Counted from the stretch's first letter, positions 17,764 to 26,884 are shown. The stretch is DNA of 64,000 nt from Noviherbaspirillum soli (GCF_015352955.1 NZ_JACYOX010000010.1:1-64000), one strand, 5' to 3'. A program made the numbers and translations. The notes: a model not told the origin generated them from the sequence alone.

Positions 17764-20055
17764 CTATATCGCCTGTACCTGTGCATGGATGTCTACATCA
17801 GCAGCCAGGGGAAGCGTGAACAAAAAGGCGCTGCCGCCCTCAGGGATACTGCGCGCCCAGATCCTGCCTTGATGCTGTTCCACGATTTCCCGCGCAATGG
17901 CAAGTCCAAGACCAGTGCCCTCGGCGCTCGCCTTTTCTTCCTGCCAGAAGCGGACGAAGATCCGTTCTATGTTTTCCGGTGAAATGCCCACCCCCGTATC
18001 CTCTATGCTGAAAATCAGCAAGTCCTCGGATTTCCTGGCCGAGACAGTAATGCGTCCATCTTGCGGCGTGAATTTCAACGCGTTGCTGATCAGGTTGCCC
18101 AATACCTGGTCGATCCGATTGCGCTCGCAGAATACTTCGCTGTCAGACTCCTCCACGCATTCCAGCAACGATATTGACTTTCTTTCGGCAAGCGGCATGG
18201 CGAGTTCGATTGCATCCCGCACCAGTTCGCCGGCTCCCACCCTGGTGCGGTTACGCTTGGCCGTACCGTTTTCCACCTTGACCAGGTCGAGAACGCCGCT
18301 GGCCAGGCGATCGATCGCATCCGCGGCTCGCAGGCCGCGCTGCAGCAGGGAATGCACGGATTGCGGTAACTCGTTTTCTTTACGCTGCATCATATCGAGG
18401 CTTATCTTGATAATGCTGAGTGGCGTTCGCAAGTCGTGCGAAACCACATGCACCATGTTTTCCTTTTCCAGACTTGCCTTCTCGGCCGCAGCCCTTGCGT
18501 ACTGCTCCTTGTGGAATTCGCGCTCCAGGTCCAGCGCCAGTATGCTGTTCCTCAATTCCGTAATCGCATCGATCTCTACCCTTTTCCATGGCAGGGAAAC
18601 ACCCTCGACCGTTTCCAGCCACGACTTGAACGACGCGCGCGGATGCAGGGTGAAATGATCTCCCTCCTGCCGAACCGCCTTTTCCGGGTTGCCGGCCCAG
18701 ACCACCGTCGTAGCCACTTCCGGCCTGAACCACAGGATGTAATTGCGCTCGGACTTGGGTATCGGTACAGCCGCCAGGCCGCTTGCAACATTCTTGTAGC
18801 CATGGGCCGGCGGGAAGTGTTTGCTCAACTGGTTGGTGAAATACAGGTCATTGCGGTTGGGCCGTTGGCTCAGCCAGTCAACCAGCTTTTCAATATCTGC
18901 TATGTCCGGCGTATCGCCGACAACCGTCCATTTATTGTCGTGATAGACCGCAGCCGCAGCGCCCCGGGCGGCGGCCAGGTCAAGCATGTTGGGTTGATGC
19001 TTGACCAGACCCGCTACCAGGTCCTCCTCCTGCTCCATGTGATGGAGCAAGGACCGGTGCACCGTGCGCAGTCGTGCTCTATAGTGCGTGTCGTCGAGCG
19101 AATGTTTCAGGTGGATCTGGGAAGACACCAGCTGGCCAACCATCCTTGCGCCGACGCGGCTGCTGGTATCGAGAAGCCGCGGCGTTGCGTGGTGACAGGC
19201 AATGAGACCCCATAACTTCCCATCGTCGAGCAGGGAGACGGTGAGCGTGGCCTTGACCTGCATGTTGCGCAGGTACTCCAGATGGACGGGCGCAACGCTT
19301 CTCAGTGCCGCATGGCTGAGATCCAGGGGCGTCCCATTCAGAGGGTTAATGCCTGGATGCAGAGGGACAGGCGAATACGTGACTTCAGGAATCATGCGCA
19401 GCCAGTTTTGCAGGAAGACCGCCCTTGCCTGGGGAGGAATGTCGGAGGCGGGAAAATGGTGGCCGAGATAAGAATGCATATGCGGCGCGCAGGCTTCCGC
19501 TATCACCTTCCCGTGCCAATCTTCCGTGAACTGGTAAAGCATCACGCGATCGAACCCGGTGATTTCCTTCACCTGCCGCACAGCGACGTCACACAGTTGT
19601 TGCAGGCTGCCGGTCGCATAGAGCATTTGCACGGCGGTGCCCAGTCTGCGGTTGTAGGAAAGCAGGTCCAGGTTTCCGGCGCTGCTTGGCTCCAGTTCAA
19701 GAAGCAGGCAGCCGGAATGCCTGTGCGCCGTCAGTTCCCAATGCCGGTTACGCAGGGAAGACGGCAGAGAGAGAGTAAGGTCGAATGCAGGCTGCTCGCG
19801 TACATTCTCGCTGACGAGATATTCCTGAAGCCGCGCAAATTGATCTTCAGGGATGAATTCTGCGAGTGACCGGCCGATCAGGTCCTCTGCTCTGACACCG
19901 AATGCTTCCTGACAATTCAGGCTGGCATTGTGGATGCCCAGACTCGGGTAATGAACGCCTAGCAGCAGTCCGAATGGCTGAACGGCACCGGGAATGTGGA
20001 TGGGTTCTTTTGCGCAATCCGGGAAAGACCCTGGATCGATTGTGTTTATTTCCAT
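17764..20055 (-). CDS. bphP: Bacteriophytochrome histidine kinase
   Basis: The protein has 763 residues in the order PAS-GAF-PHY-histidine kinase. The biliverdin-binding cysteine is at residue 14 in DCAKEPIHIPGAVQPFG, the GAF pocket shows the FPASDIP motif (about 201-207) and the conserved histidine in APVHLEYLRNM (258), and the PHY tongue carries PRASF near residue 470. The kinase has VHVVSHDLRTPLSII (H-box), LISNALKFTP (N-box) and GTGLGLAIAREIVEQHQG (G-box). It should sense red and far-red light with biliverdin as chromophore and phosphorylate the response regulator next door. No biliverdin-forming heme oxygenase gene is adjacent, so chromophore supply must come from elsewhere. The start at 20055 puts the chromophore cysteine at the expected distance from the N-terminus. 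Confidence 0.95.
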   Translation of the reverse strand: MEINTIDPGSFPDCAKEPIHIPGAVQPFGLLLGVHYPSLGIHNASLNCQEAFGVRAEDLIGRSLAEFIPEDQFARLQEYLVSENVREQPAFDLTLSLPSSLRNRHWELTAHRHSGCLLLELEPSSAGNLDLLSYNRRLGTAVQMLYATGSLQQLCDVAVRQVKEITGFDRVMLYQFTEDWHGKVIAEACAPHMHSYLGHHFPASDIPPQARAVFLQNWLRMIPEVTYSPVPLHPGINPLNGTPLDLSHAALRSVAPVHLEYLRNMQVKATLTVSLLDDGKLWGLIACHHATPRLLDTSSRVGARMVGQLVSSQIHLKHSLDDTHYRARLRTVHRSLLHHMEQEEDLVAGLVKHQPNMLDLAAARGAAAAVYHDNKWTVVGDTPDIADIEKLVDWLSQRPNRNDLYFTNQLSKHFPPAHGYKNVASGLAAVPIPKSERNYILWFRPEVATTVVWAGNPEKAVRQEGDHFTLHPRASFKSWLETVEGVSLPWKRVEIDAITELRNSILALDLEREFHKEQYARAAAEKASLEKENMVHVVSHDLRTPLSIIKISLDMMQRKENELPQSVHSLLQRGLRAADAIDRLASGVLDLVKVENGTAKRNRTRVGAGELVRDAIELAMPLAERKSISLLECVEESDSEVFCERNRIDQVLGNLISNALKFTPQDGRITVSARKSEDLLIFSIEDTGVGISPENIERIFVRFWQEEKASAEGTGLGLAIAREIVEQHQGRIWARSIPEGGSAFLFTLPLAADVDIHAQVQAI

Positions 20056-20526
20056 ACAGAAGATTTTAATCAGGGCCGCTGACAGTTGCGTTCCTCCATG
20101 CGGGCTATACCGATTTGATCAACATCCTTATGTGAAGGGCAGTTGTCAAATTAAAAATCAAATTTCCAGTTAATTGCCGTCTCATGCACCAGGCACTGGC
20201 GTGCGCATTCTGTTTTGTATCCCGAAATACGATGCGTTATTCGCGGCAGCCGTGAGAAAGGATCTTTGTCATTTTCCGACGTGCGCAATGAGTTGTTTAA
20301 AGAGCCGGAAGGCTAATGCGCGAAGCCGGAATGCAAAGCAAGCACCGGAGGCAACAGGAGGGTTTCGCTGGAAAGCACCATGCGATTGCGCGGGCACAGA
20401 AATGTTCATTCTGACAATTTGTTACAACCCGGATAGAACCTTAGTCGGATGGAGCGACTCAATTAAAGGTGCTTCTACTGAGTACACGGCTTTAAGAAAC
20501 ACCAATGAATTACAAGGAGAAAATCC
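20056..20526. other. Intergenic region between divergent genes
   Basis: About 470 bases separate the phytochrome gene (minus) from the repeat-protein gene (plus). It is AT-richer than the genes and must hold two promoters. Frames inside it are not gene-like. No operator could be assigned. Confidence 0.45.
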
Positions 20527-21162
20527 ATGCGACGCAAAACTGAACGATTCTCTTACCTGATTGCAGCCTTTATCACCGCAGCCTCTGCGACGGCATTTGC
20601 CCAGACAAGCACGACACTGGGTACGGGTGCCAGCACGGCGGGCAATGGGAATGCCAGCTCCACGCTGGGCACTGGCGCAAGCAGCGCTGGCGGCGGCAGT
20701 TCCGGCAGTTCCAGCACCCTGGGTACAGGCGCAAGCTCCGCAGGCAATGGTTCGACCGGATCGGCCATTGGCACCGGGGGCAGTTCTGCCGGCAGCGACC
20801 GCTCCTCAGGCAGTTCCAGCACCCTGGGCACGGGCGCAAGCTCGGCAGGCAACGGTTCGACCGGATCTGCCATCGGCACCGGGGGCAGCACCGCGGGTAG
20901 AGGATCGACCGGATCGACGGTTGGTACGGGAGGCAGCGCTGCAGGAGCCGGTTACTCTGGATCGACGGTTGGGACCGGAGGCAGTTCAGCGGGTCATTCC
21001 CGCGATAGCGGCATGAATTCGCGCACTTCGGGAGCGTCCACATCAGGCACGACTGCATCGGGCAGCGCCATGATGGATGACGACCGTGGCGGCAGGAAGG
21101 GCCACAAGGAGCATAACGGCAAAAACTGCCCGCCGGGCCTGGAAAAACAGGGCCGCTGCTAA
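20527..21162 (+). CDS. Exported Gly/Ser/Thr repeat protein
   Basis: The protein has 211 residues. After a signal peptide (about residues 1-25, cleavage at AFA-QTS) it contains eight copies of a nonapeptide resembling (L/I/V)GTG(A/G)S(S/T/A)AG, spaced by short Gly/Ser-rich linkers. The C-terminus changes character: a charged region (DDDRGGRKGHKEHNGKN) then CPPGLEKQGRC with two cysteines, resembling the PPGL ending seen in some small periplasmic proteins. A strong ribosome site (ACAAGGAG) precedes the ATG. Low complexity suggests a disordered or surface polymer-like protein. No function known to me. The following gene encodes a similar protein. Confidence 0.75.
   Translation: MRRKTERFSYLIAAFITAASATAFAQTSTTLGTGASTAGNGNASSTLGTGASSAGGGSSGSSSTLGTGASSAGNGSTGSAIGTGGSSAGSDRSSGSSSTLGTGASSAGNGSTGSAIGTGGSTAGRGSTGSTVGTGGSAAGAGYSGSTVGTGGSSAGHSRDSGMNSRTSGASTSGTTASGSAMMDDDRGGRKGHKEHNGKNCPPGLEKQGRC
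20698..20895 (+). repeat. Internal DNA duplication within the repeat-protein gene
   Basis: A segment starting near 20703 recurs near 20817, a period of 114 bases (38 codons), with only scattered differences. Each copy encodes one (L)GTGASSAG and one (I)GTGGS(S/T)AG nonapeptide. It shows that the array has grown by duplication. Confidence 0.8.
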
Positions 21163-21265
21163 CGGCTCGCCGCGTGTTCCAACAGCCTCATCCTCGATGG
21201 GGCATTCATGAGATGAATCTGCGCCGCACAACGGAAGCTATCCATGAGCGGCAAGAGGAGAATGA

Positions 21266-21790
21266 ATGATGAAGACCAGACTCGGCATGACCCTGCTCGC
21301 CGGCGCCATGGCGCTTGCGGCTTCAGCGGCCCTGCACGCCCAGGGAACCACGTCAGGCAGCACCAGCACGACCGACAGCAGCGGCTTTGCCGCGGGCCGC
21401 CATGCGGATGGCGGTACCGGCGTTCGCAAGGCACAGAGCAGCAGTACGACCAGCACGAGCGGCGTCAGTACAGGCGGCTCCAGCAGCGCGGCTGGCAGTT
21501 CCAGCACATCCGGCAGTGGCGGCAGCGCAACCGCTGGCGGCGGCGTCAGCGCCTCCACGCTAGGCACGGGCGGCTCGTCGGCCGGAACGCGGAACAGCAC
21601 TGGCGGCACGGCCACCAGCGCAACCGGCACCGGCAGCAGCGCCACTGCGACGGGCCCGAGCGGCAGGAGCACGTCGAGTTCCTCGGGCAGCAGCGCAGAT
21701 CCTGCGCCAGGCGCTTCCGGTTACGCGCACGATAAGGCGCATTCCCCTGCGCATGGAAAAGATGCTGCACCAGGCCAGCGAATGAAGTGA
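21266..21790 (+). CDS. Second exported Gly/Ser/Thr-rich low-complexity protein
   Basis: The protein has 174 residues. A signal peptide (MMKTRLGMTLLAGAMALAAS, cleavage near LHA-QGT) leads to a long Ser/Thr/Gly-rich region with one nonapeptide (LGTGGSSAG) shared with the preceding gene, and a His/Lys-rich tail (YAHDKAHSPAHGKDAAPG). The ribosome site AAGAGGAG lies nine bases before the start. It follows the related gene by 103 bases on the same strand, so the pair may form an operon and act together outside the cytoplasm. Function unknown. Confidence 0.65.
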   Translation: MMKTRLGMTLLAGAMALAASAALHAQGTTSGSTSTTDSSGFAAGRHADGGTGVRKAQSSSTTSTSGVSTGGSSSAAGSSSTSGSGGSATAGGGVSASTLGTGGSSAGTRNSTGGTATSATGTGSSATATGPSGRSTSSSSGSSADPAPGASGYAHDKAHSPAHGKDAAPGQRMK

Positions 21791-21856
21791 ATGAAGCAGG
21801 AATGGACAGGCCAGGACGGTTCTTCAACCTCCAGCCGCTCATGTGCAGTGGTTCCA

Positions 21857-21887
21857 GCTTGATCTGACAGAACGCGTCAGATCAAGC
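21857..21887. terminator. Perfect hairpin between convergent genes, probable bidirectional terminator
   Basis: GCTTGATCTGAC and GTCAGATCAAGC form a perfect 12-base-pair stem around a 7-base loop (AGAACGC). It lies between the end of the repeat-protein gene (plus) and the end of the FadR-type regulator (minus). There is no long T-run on either side, so termination efficiency is uncertain. Confidence 0.6.
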
Positions 21888-22066
21888 CTATCGCAGCCCG
21901 ACCCGTCGTAGCTGTCGCAGCAGAAAGGGCTGCCGGCCTGTTGGTAGAGCCAAGCCCGGCAAGATGCAGTCCTTCGACAAGCACATCCGAGATGGGCACG
22001 CAATTATCCTCCTCCACATAATCGTTCAGACGCCCGCCTTTATTCAAGTGGCGGTTCAAACTGCGG

Positions 22067-22810
22067 CTATTTGGGCGCAGCCCGTTCCTGCGCCTGGCGC
22101 AGCCGTTCCCGGCTGTTGGAAAGATGGGTGCGCATGGCCGCGCGCGCCGACTCCGGGTCCTGCCGCGCAATGGCGTTGAAGATATCCTCATGCTCGCGTA
22201 TCACCCGCTCCATATAGGCCACCGGATCATCCTGGGCCAGCTTGGCCGAGTTGAGGCGCGAGCGCGGGATGATATTGGTGCCGAGCTGGCCAAGGATGTC
22301 GTGGAAGTAGCGATTGTCCGAAGACTGGGCGATGGCCAGGTGGAATTCCATGTCGGCCGCCACGGTGTCGCCGCCATTGCGCACCTGTTGCTGGAAACGG
22401 TCGAGGGCGTCCCGCAGCGCCTGCAGTTGCGCCGCGGTGCGGCGGTTCGCCGCCAGGCCGGCGGCTTCGGTTTCGAGGCTGATCCGCAGTTCAAGGATCG
22501 CCAGCACGTCGCGCATCGTGACCACGGTGCTGGGGTCGATGCCCAGCGCCTGGGCGGGCGCCGGCTGCAGCACGAAGGTGCCGATGCCGTGCCGCGTCTC
22601 CACCATGCCGGCGGCCTGCATGTGGGAAATCGCTTCCCGCACGACGGTACGGCTCACGCCCATCAGCCGCATGATCTCCGATTCGGTGGGCAGCTTGTCG
22701 CCGGGCTTGACCGTGCCGTTGCGGATGCCGTCGGCGATGTAGGCAACCACGCCCTGGGCGAGGTTGCGGGGCTTGCGGGATGCGGCGGGCGGAAAGGGGA
22801 CGGTATTCAT
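22067..22810 (-). CDS. FadR-subfamily GntR transcriptional regulator
   Basis: The protein has 247 residues. A winged helix (about residues 15-85: LAQGVVAYIADGIRNGTVKP, LPTESEIMRLMGVSRTVVRE) is followed by an all-helical FCD ligand domain with the metal-binding histidines and acidic residues of the family (DMEFHLAIAQSSDN, REHEDIFNAI, MRTHLSNSRERL). The start at 22810 is chosen because residues upstream in the same frame do not fit the family. It is divergent from garD across a 195-base gap holding a palindromic site, so it most likely represses galactarate catabolism until a sugar acid binds. Confidence 0.85.
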   Translation of the reverse strand: MNTVPFPPAASRKPRNLAQGVVAYIADGIRNGTVKPGDKLPTESEIMRLMGVSRTVVREAISHMQAAGMVETRHGIGTFVLQPAPAQALGIDPSTVVTMRDVLAILELRISLETEAAGLAANRRTAAQLQALRDALDRFQQQVRNGGDTVAADMEFHLAIAQSSDNRYFHDILGQLGTNIIPRSRLNSAKLAQDDPVAYMERVIREHEDIFNAIARQDPESARAAMRTHLSNSRERLRQAQERAAPK

Positions 22811-22876
22811 GCTGTCGGCCTGGACGGAAGTTGTATCGCTTGACGGTTGCCAATTTCGGACGGGGTAATTATACTC

Positions 22877-22905
22877 TGTCATATGTTGTCTGATGACTGA
22901 TGACA
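22877..22905. promoter_or_regulatory. Candidate operator between the FadR-type regulator and garD
   Basis: TGTCAT at 22877-22882 and ATGACA at 22900-22905 form an outer inverted repeat; within it the run TTGTCTGATGAC resembles FadR-type GntR half sites (GTC and GAC around a short centre). It sits in the divergent promoter region. Prediction only. Confidence 0.45.
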
Positions 22906-23005
22906 TGTTCATGCTCGTCTTGGCAATACGCTTCAGCGAACACCGCAGCCTGGGAGTTTTAACGTCCTGTGGCGTGCGGTACAGCGGCAATCTTTCAGGA
23001 ATCCC

Positions 23006-24583
23006 ATGGAAATCCGGCACACCGAATCAGAGCAGGGCGCGGCGGCAATCAAGCCGCTGTATATCAGGATGCATCCGGACGACAATGTCGCCATTGTCGT
23101 CAACGACGGCGGCCTGCCCGCCGGCACCGAATTCCCCGGCGAGTTCGTGTTAAAGACGCGGGTGCCGCAGGGCCACAAGATCGCGCTGGTCGACCTGGCC
23201 GAGGGCGATGCCATCCGGCGCTACGACGTCACCATCGGCTACGCAATGCGCGACATAGCGCAGGGCAGCTGGATCGAGGAGTCGGCGGTGCGCATGCCGC
23301 CGGCGCGCGAGCTGACCAACCTGCCCATCGCCAACCGCGCGGCGCAGAAGGTCGAGCCGCTGGAGGGCTATACCTTCGAGGGCTACCGCAATGCCGACGG
23401 CAGCGTCGGCACCCGCAACATCCTGGCCATCACCACCACCGTGCAGTGCGTCGCCGGCGTGGTGGAGCATGCGGTGCAGCGCATCAAGACCGAGCTGCTG
23501 CCGCGCTACCCGAACGTGGATGACGTGGTCGGGCTGGAGCACAGCTATGGCTGCGGCGTGGCCATCGATGCGCCCGATGCGGTGGTGCCGATCCGCACCC
23601 TGCAGAACATCAGCCGCAATCCGAATTTCGGCGGCCAGCCCATGGTGGTCAGCCTGGGCTGCGAAAAGCTGCAGCCGGCGCGGCTGTTCCCGGCCGGCAG
23701 CATCCCGATCCGCGGCGACGAGCCATCCAATACCGTCTGCCTGCAGGACGACGCCCATGTCGGCTTCCAGTCCATGATCGATTCCATCATGACGATGGCC
23801 GAGCGCAGGCTGATTGAGCTGAACCAGCGCCGGCGCGAGACCTGCCCGGCGTCCGAGCTGGTGGTCGGCATGCAGTGCGGCGGCAGCGACGCGTTTTCCG
23901 GGGTGACCGCCAACCCGGCGCTGGGCTATGCCACCGACCTGCTGGTGCGCGCCGGCGGCACGGTGATGTTCTCCGAGGTGACCGAGGTGCGCGACGGCAT
24001 CGACCAGCTGACCTCGCGCGCCGTCAGCGCCGAGGTGGCCGAGGCGATGATCCGCGAGATGGCCTGGTATGACGACTACCTGAAGAAGGGCGGCGTCGAC
24101 CGCAGCGCCAACACCACGCCCGGCAACAAGAAGGGCGGCCTGGCCAACATCGTGGAAAAGGCGATGGGCTCCATCATCAAGTCCGGCACCAGCCCGATTT
24201 CCGGCGTGCTTGCGCCCGGCGAGAAGGCCAGGCAGAAGGGCCTGCTGTATGCGGCCACGCCGGCCTCGGACTTCATCTGCGGCACTTTGCAGCTGGCCTC
24301 GGGCATGAACCTGCATGTGTTCACCACCGGGCGCGGCACGCCCTACGGCCTAGCCGCGGTGCCTGTGGTGAAGGTCGCCACCCGTTCCGACCTGGCGCGC
24401 CGCTGGCATGACCTGATGGACGTCGACGCCGGCCGCATCGCCACCGGCGAAGCCACCATCGAGGACGTGGGCTGGGAACTGTTTCGCCTGCTGCTCGACG
24501 TGGCCAGCGGCAGGAAGACCTGGGCCGAGCAATGGAAGCTGCACAACGCGCTGACGCTGTTCAACCCGGCGCCGGTGACCTGA
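23006..24583 (+). CDS. garD: Galactarate dehydratase
   Basis: The protein has 525 residues, almost the same as Escherichia coli GarD. It shows the small N-terminal SAF-like domain ([20 protein letters not shown]) and the large UxaA-type domain ([55 protein letters not shown]). It removes water from meso-galactarate to form 5-keto-4-deoxy-glucarate in the cytoplasm, an iron-dependent reaction; the product is the substrate of KdgD (13524 in this window). It is divergent from a FadR-type regulator and followed after 66 bases by a Bug receptor on the same strand, suggesting a sugar-acid uptake and breakdown unit. Confidence 0.94.
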   Translation: MEIRHTESEQGAAAIKPLYIRMHPDDNVAIVVNDGGLPAGTEFPGEFVLKTRVPQGHKIALVDLAEGDAIRRYDVTIGYAMRDIAQGSWIEESAVRMPPARELTNLPIANRAAQKVEPLEGYTFEGYRNADGSVGTRNILAITTTVQCVAGVVEHAVQRIKTELLPRYPNVDDVVGLEHSYGCGVAIDAPDAVVPIRTLQNISRNPNFGGQPMVVSLGCEKLQPARLFPAGSIPIRGDEPSNTVCLQDDAHVGFQSMIDSIMTMAERRLIELNQRRRETCPASELVVGMQCGGSDAFSGVTANPALGYATDLLVRAGGTVMFSEVTEVRDGIDQLTSRAVSAEVAEAMIREMAWYDDYLKKGGVDRSANTTPGNKKGGLANIVEKAMGSIIKSGTSPISGVLAPGEKARQKGLLYAATPASDFICGTLQLASGMNLHVFTTGRGTPYGLAAVPVVKVATRSDLARRWHDLMDVDAGRIATGEATIEDVGWELFRLLLDVASGRKTWAEQWKLHNALTLFNPAPVT

Positions 24584-24649
24584 GCACGGGCGCAGCCGCA
24601 TCGCCATCGATACAAAATCACCGATACAAGACCAACGAAGGAGACAACC

Positions 24650-25633
24650 ATGCAAGTCGCACGCCGCACCCTGATCGCCGCCTCCCTGTCGGCGCTGGCG
24701 CTTTCCGCCATTGTCCTGCCGGCGCATGCCGAAGATAAATGGCCCAGCAAGCCCATCACTTATGTCGTGCCGTTCCCGGCCGGCGGCACCACCGACATCC
24801 TGGCCCGCCTGATCGGCCAGAAGCTCGGCCCGGCGCTGGGCACCACCGTCATCATCGACAACCGTCCTGGCGCCGGCGGCAACATCGGCTCCGAACTGGT
24901 GGCGCGCGCCGCGCCGGATGGCTACACCATCATGGGCGGCACCATCAGCTCGCATTCGATCAATGCCAGCCTGTACAAGCTGTCCTATGACCCGCTGAAG
25001 TCGTTTGCGCCGATCACGCTGATCGGCACCAATGCCAATGTGCTGGTGGTCAATCCGGGCAGCCCGTTCAAGTCGGTGAAGGAACTGGTCGCCGCCGCCA
25101 AGGCCAAGCCCGGCAGCCTGTCGTTTGCGTCCGCCGGCAACGGCACCTCGCAGCACCTGTCGGCCGAGCTGTTCAAGACCATGACCGGCATCGACATGGT
25201 GCACATTCCCTACAAGGGCAGCGCGCCGGCGATCCAGGACGTGATCGGCGGCCAGGTGCCGCTGATGTTCGACACCACGGTGGTGGCTGGCCCCTTCATC
25301 CAGAGCGGCAAGGTGCGGCCGCTGGCGGTCACTTCCGCCAAGCGGGTGGCCAGCCTGCCGGATGTGCCGACCATGGCCGAAGCCGGCGTGCCGGGCTATG
25401 AAGTGGTGTCGTGGCAGGCGATGTTCGCGCCGGCCGGCACGCCGAGCGCCATCGTGCAGCGCCTGCAGACCGAGGTGGCGGCCATCCTCAAGCAGCCGGA
25501 TATTCAGGAGCGCCTGGCCAAGCTGGGCGTGGACCCGTCCGGCATGGCGCCGCAGCAGCTGGCCGAGTTCCAGGCTGCCGAGATCGCCAAGTGGGCCAAG
25601 GTCGTCAAGGCGGCCAATGTGAAGGTCGACTGA
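24650..25633 (+). CDS. Bug-family (TctC) periplasmic receptor, probably for a sugar acid
   Basis: The protein has 327 residues. A signal peptide (about residues 1-27, cleavage at AHA-EDK) precedes KPITYVVPFPAGGTTDILAR, the first ligand loop, and MVHIPYKGSAPAIQDVIGGQ, the second domain signature. AAPDGYTIMGG and GKVRPLAVTSAKR are further family landmarks. The ribosome site GAAGGAG precedes the ATG. It follows garD but no TctA or TctB genes are near it, so it would have to use membrane subunits encoded elsewhere, as is common for Bug receptors in Burkholderiales. I infer galactarate or glucarate as ligand from the neighbour only. Confidence 0.9.
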   Translation: MQVARRTLIAASLSALALSAIVLPAHAEDKWPSKPITYVVPFPAGGTTDILARLIGQKLGPALGTTVIIDNRPGAGGNIGSELVARAAPDGYTIMGGTISSHSINASLYKLSYDPLKSFAPITLIGTNANVLVVNPGSPFKSVKELVAAAKAKPGSLSFASAGNGTSQHLSAELFKTMTGIDMVHIPYKGSAPAIQDVIGGQVPLMFDTTVVAGPFIQSGKVRPLAVTSAKRVASLPDVPTMAEAGVPGYEVVSWQAMFAPAGTPSAIVQRLQTEVAAILKQPDIQERLAKLGVDPSGMAPQQLAEFQAAEIAKWAKVVKAANVKVD

Positions 25634-25681
25634 GGCCAACCCTTCCGCCGCATCCCGCGGCGGCGCTTCGTTCCCGAGCCA

Positions 25682-25716
25682 GGCAAGCCGGCGCGCCGTC
25701 AGGACGCCGGCTTGCC
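25682..25716. terminator. Hairpin at the convergent ends of the Bug receptor and lacI-type gene
   Basis: GGCAAGCCGGCG and CGCCGGCTTGCC form a perfect 12-base-pair stem with an 11-base loop; it overlaps the last codons of the regulator. A smaller stem (25645-25663, CCGCCGC/GCGGCGG) lies between it and the receptor stop. Neither has a clean T-run, so these are probable but unproven terminators. Confidence 0.5.
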
Positions 25717-26748
25717 CGTGCTTCCGCGGTACACCACTTCGATCGGAAATGCTTCGAACGGCTCGTACGGCTGGCCTTCCAGCCGGGCGATGACCTGGTT
25801 CGCCGCCGCATGGCCGATTTCGATGATGGGCGTACGTATGCTGGTCAGGCCCGGCGTCTGGGTGGCGCCGAGATCGGTGTTGTCGACGCCGGTGATCGAG
25901 ATGTCTTCGGGTATCCGCACGCCCACCTCGCGGCAGGCGACCATCGCGCCGACCGCGAACACGTCATTGGTCGCCACCACCGCGGTGGGCGGGCGCGGCA
26001 GCGCCAGCAGGCGCGCCATCGCCGCCTGCGCCGCCGGCAGCGAGATCGGCGCGTACTGCACGCATGCCGCATCGAGCGCCAGCCCGGCCTCGGCCAGCGC
26101 ATCGCGCACCCCGGCGCCGCGGGCGCGCGCCCGGTCGTTGCCCTCAACCGGCGCGCTGATCAGGCCGAAGCGGGTGTGGCCCAGCGCCAGCAGGTGGCGC
26201 GTGATCTCGTAGGTCGCGGCACGGTTGTCGAAGCCCACGCTGGGATGCCGGCGGAACGGGTCCACGCCCCAGGTCAGCACATAGGGCCGGCCGTAGTCCT
26301 CCAGCAGGCCGAACAGGTTGGGGTCGTGGTCCAGGCCGACGAAGACCAGCGCATCCACGCCATGCTCGATCAGCTGGCCCGCCATCTTCAGTTCCATCGC
26401 CAGGTCGTAATGATGCTCGGCCAGCACCAGCGAATAGCCGCGCTCGCCCAGGCGCTGCTGCAGCGCGCTGGTGGTCCTGGCATAGAGCGCGTAGTCGAAC
26501 GAGGGCACCACCGCGCCCACCATCTTGCTGCGATGGCTGCGCAGCGAGCGCGCCGCGCCATGCGGCACGTAGCGCAGCTTGGCTGCCGCTTCCAGCACCC
26601 GGCGCCGGGTGTCCGGCTCGACCTGCTCGGGCGTGTTCATCACCCGCGACACGGTGGCGGTGGAGACGCCGGCCAGCCGCGCCACGTCCTTGGCGCCGGC
26701 GCGTGCCTTTCCGTCTTCCGGCCTGGGGTGGGGCGTGGTTTGGCTCAT
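25699..26748 (-). CDS. LacI-family transcriptional regulator
   Basis: The protein has 349 residues. The DNA-binding head (residues about 19-72: KDVARLAGVSTATVSRVMNT, hinge AARSLRSHRSKMVGAVVP) and the periplasmic-binding-protein-like core (GVDALVFVGLDHD, FDNRAATYEITRHLLALGHT, VATNDVFAVGAM, ITGVDNTDLGATQTPGLTSI) are complete. It is divergent from the ABC-transporter/sulfatase operon across 294 bases that contain two perfect palindromes, one with the CG centre typical of LacI operators. It is therefore the likely repressor of that operon, with a sugar or sulfated sugar as the inferred inducer. Confidence 0.9.
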   Translation of the reverse strand: MSQTTPHPRPEDGKARAGAKDVARLAGVSTATVSRVMNTPEQVEPDTRRRVLEAAAKLRYVPHGAARSLRSHRSKMVGAVVPSFDYALYARTTSALQQRLGERGYSLVLAEHHYDLAMELKMAGQLIEHGVDALVFVGLDHDPNLFGLLEDYGRPYVLTWGVDPFRRHPSVGFDNRAATYEITRHLLALGHTRFGLISAPVEGNDRARARGAGVRDALAEAGLALDAACVQYAPISLPAAQAAMARLLALPRPPTAVVATNDVFAVGAMVACREVGVRIPEDISITGVDNTDLGATQTPGLTSIRTPIIEIGHAAANQVIARLEGQPYEPFEAFPIEVVYRGSTGKPAS

Positions 26749-26849
26749 GGGTGGCAGGCTTTCCTTGAAAAGCGTGATGATATCGATTTCAGAAAACCAA
26801 TAAGTAAATGCAAAAACATTCTGGTTCTCCCCTGTTGTGGAGGCCGATG

Positions 26850-26866
26850 TTCAATGTTACATTGAA
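26850..26866. promoter_or_regulatory. Perfect palindrome in the lacI-type/ABC promoter region
   Basis: TTCAATGT-T-ACATTGAA is a perfect 8+1+8 palindrome lying four bases from the second palindrome. It could be a regulator site, for the LacI-type protein or another factor. Confidence 0.45.
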
Positions 26867-26870
26867 TCCG

Positions 26871-26884
26871 TGTAATCGATTACA
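26871..26884. promoter_or_regulatory. Predicted LacI-family operator
   Basis: TGTAATCGATTACA is a perfect 14-base palindrome with the central CG step characteristic of LacI-family operators. It lies about 120 bases upstream of the regulator start and 158 bases upstream of the ABC receptor gene, positioned to control either or both. Confidence 0.7.

Noticed and set aside
20553-20891. Minus-strand Pro/Leu-rich frame opposite the repeat protein
   Set aside because: Mirror of the Gly/Ser repeats; no start context; the plus-strand frame has a signal peptide and a strong ribosome site.
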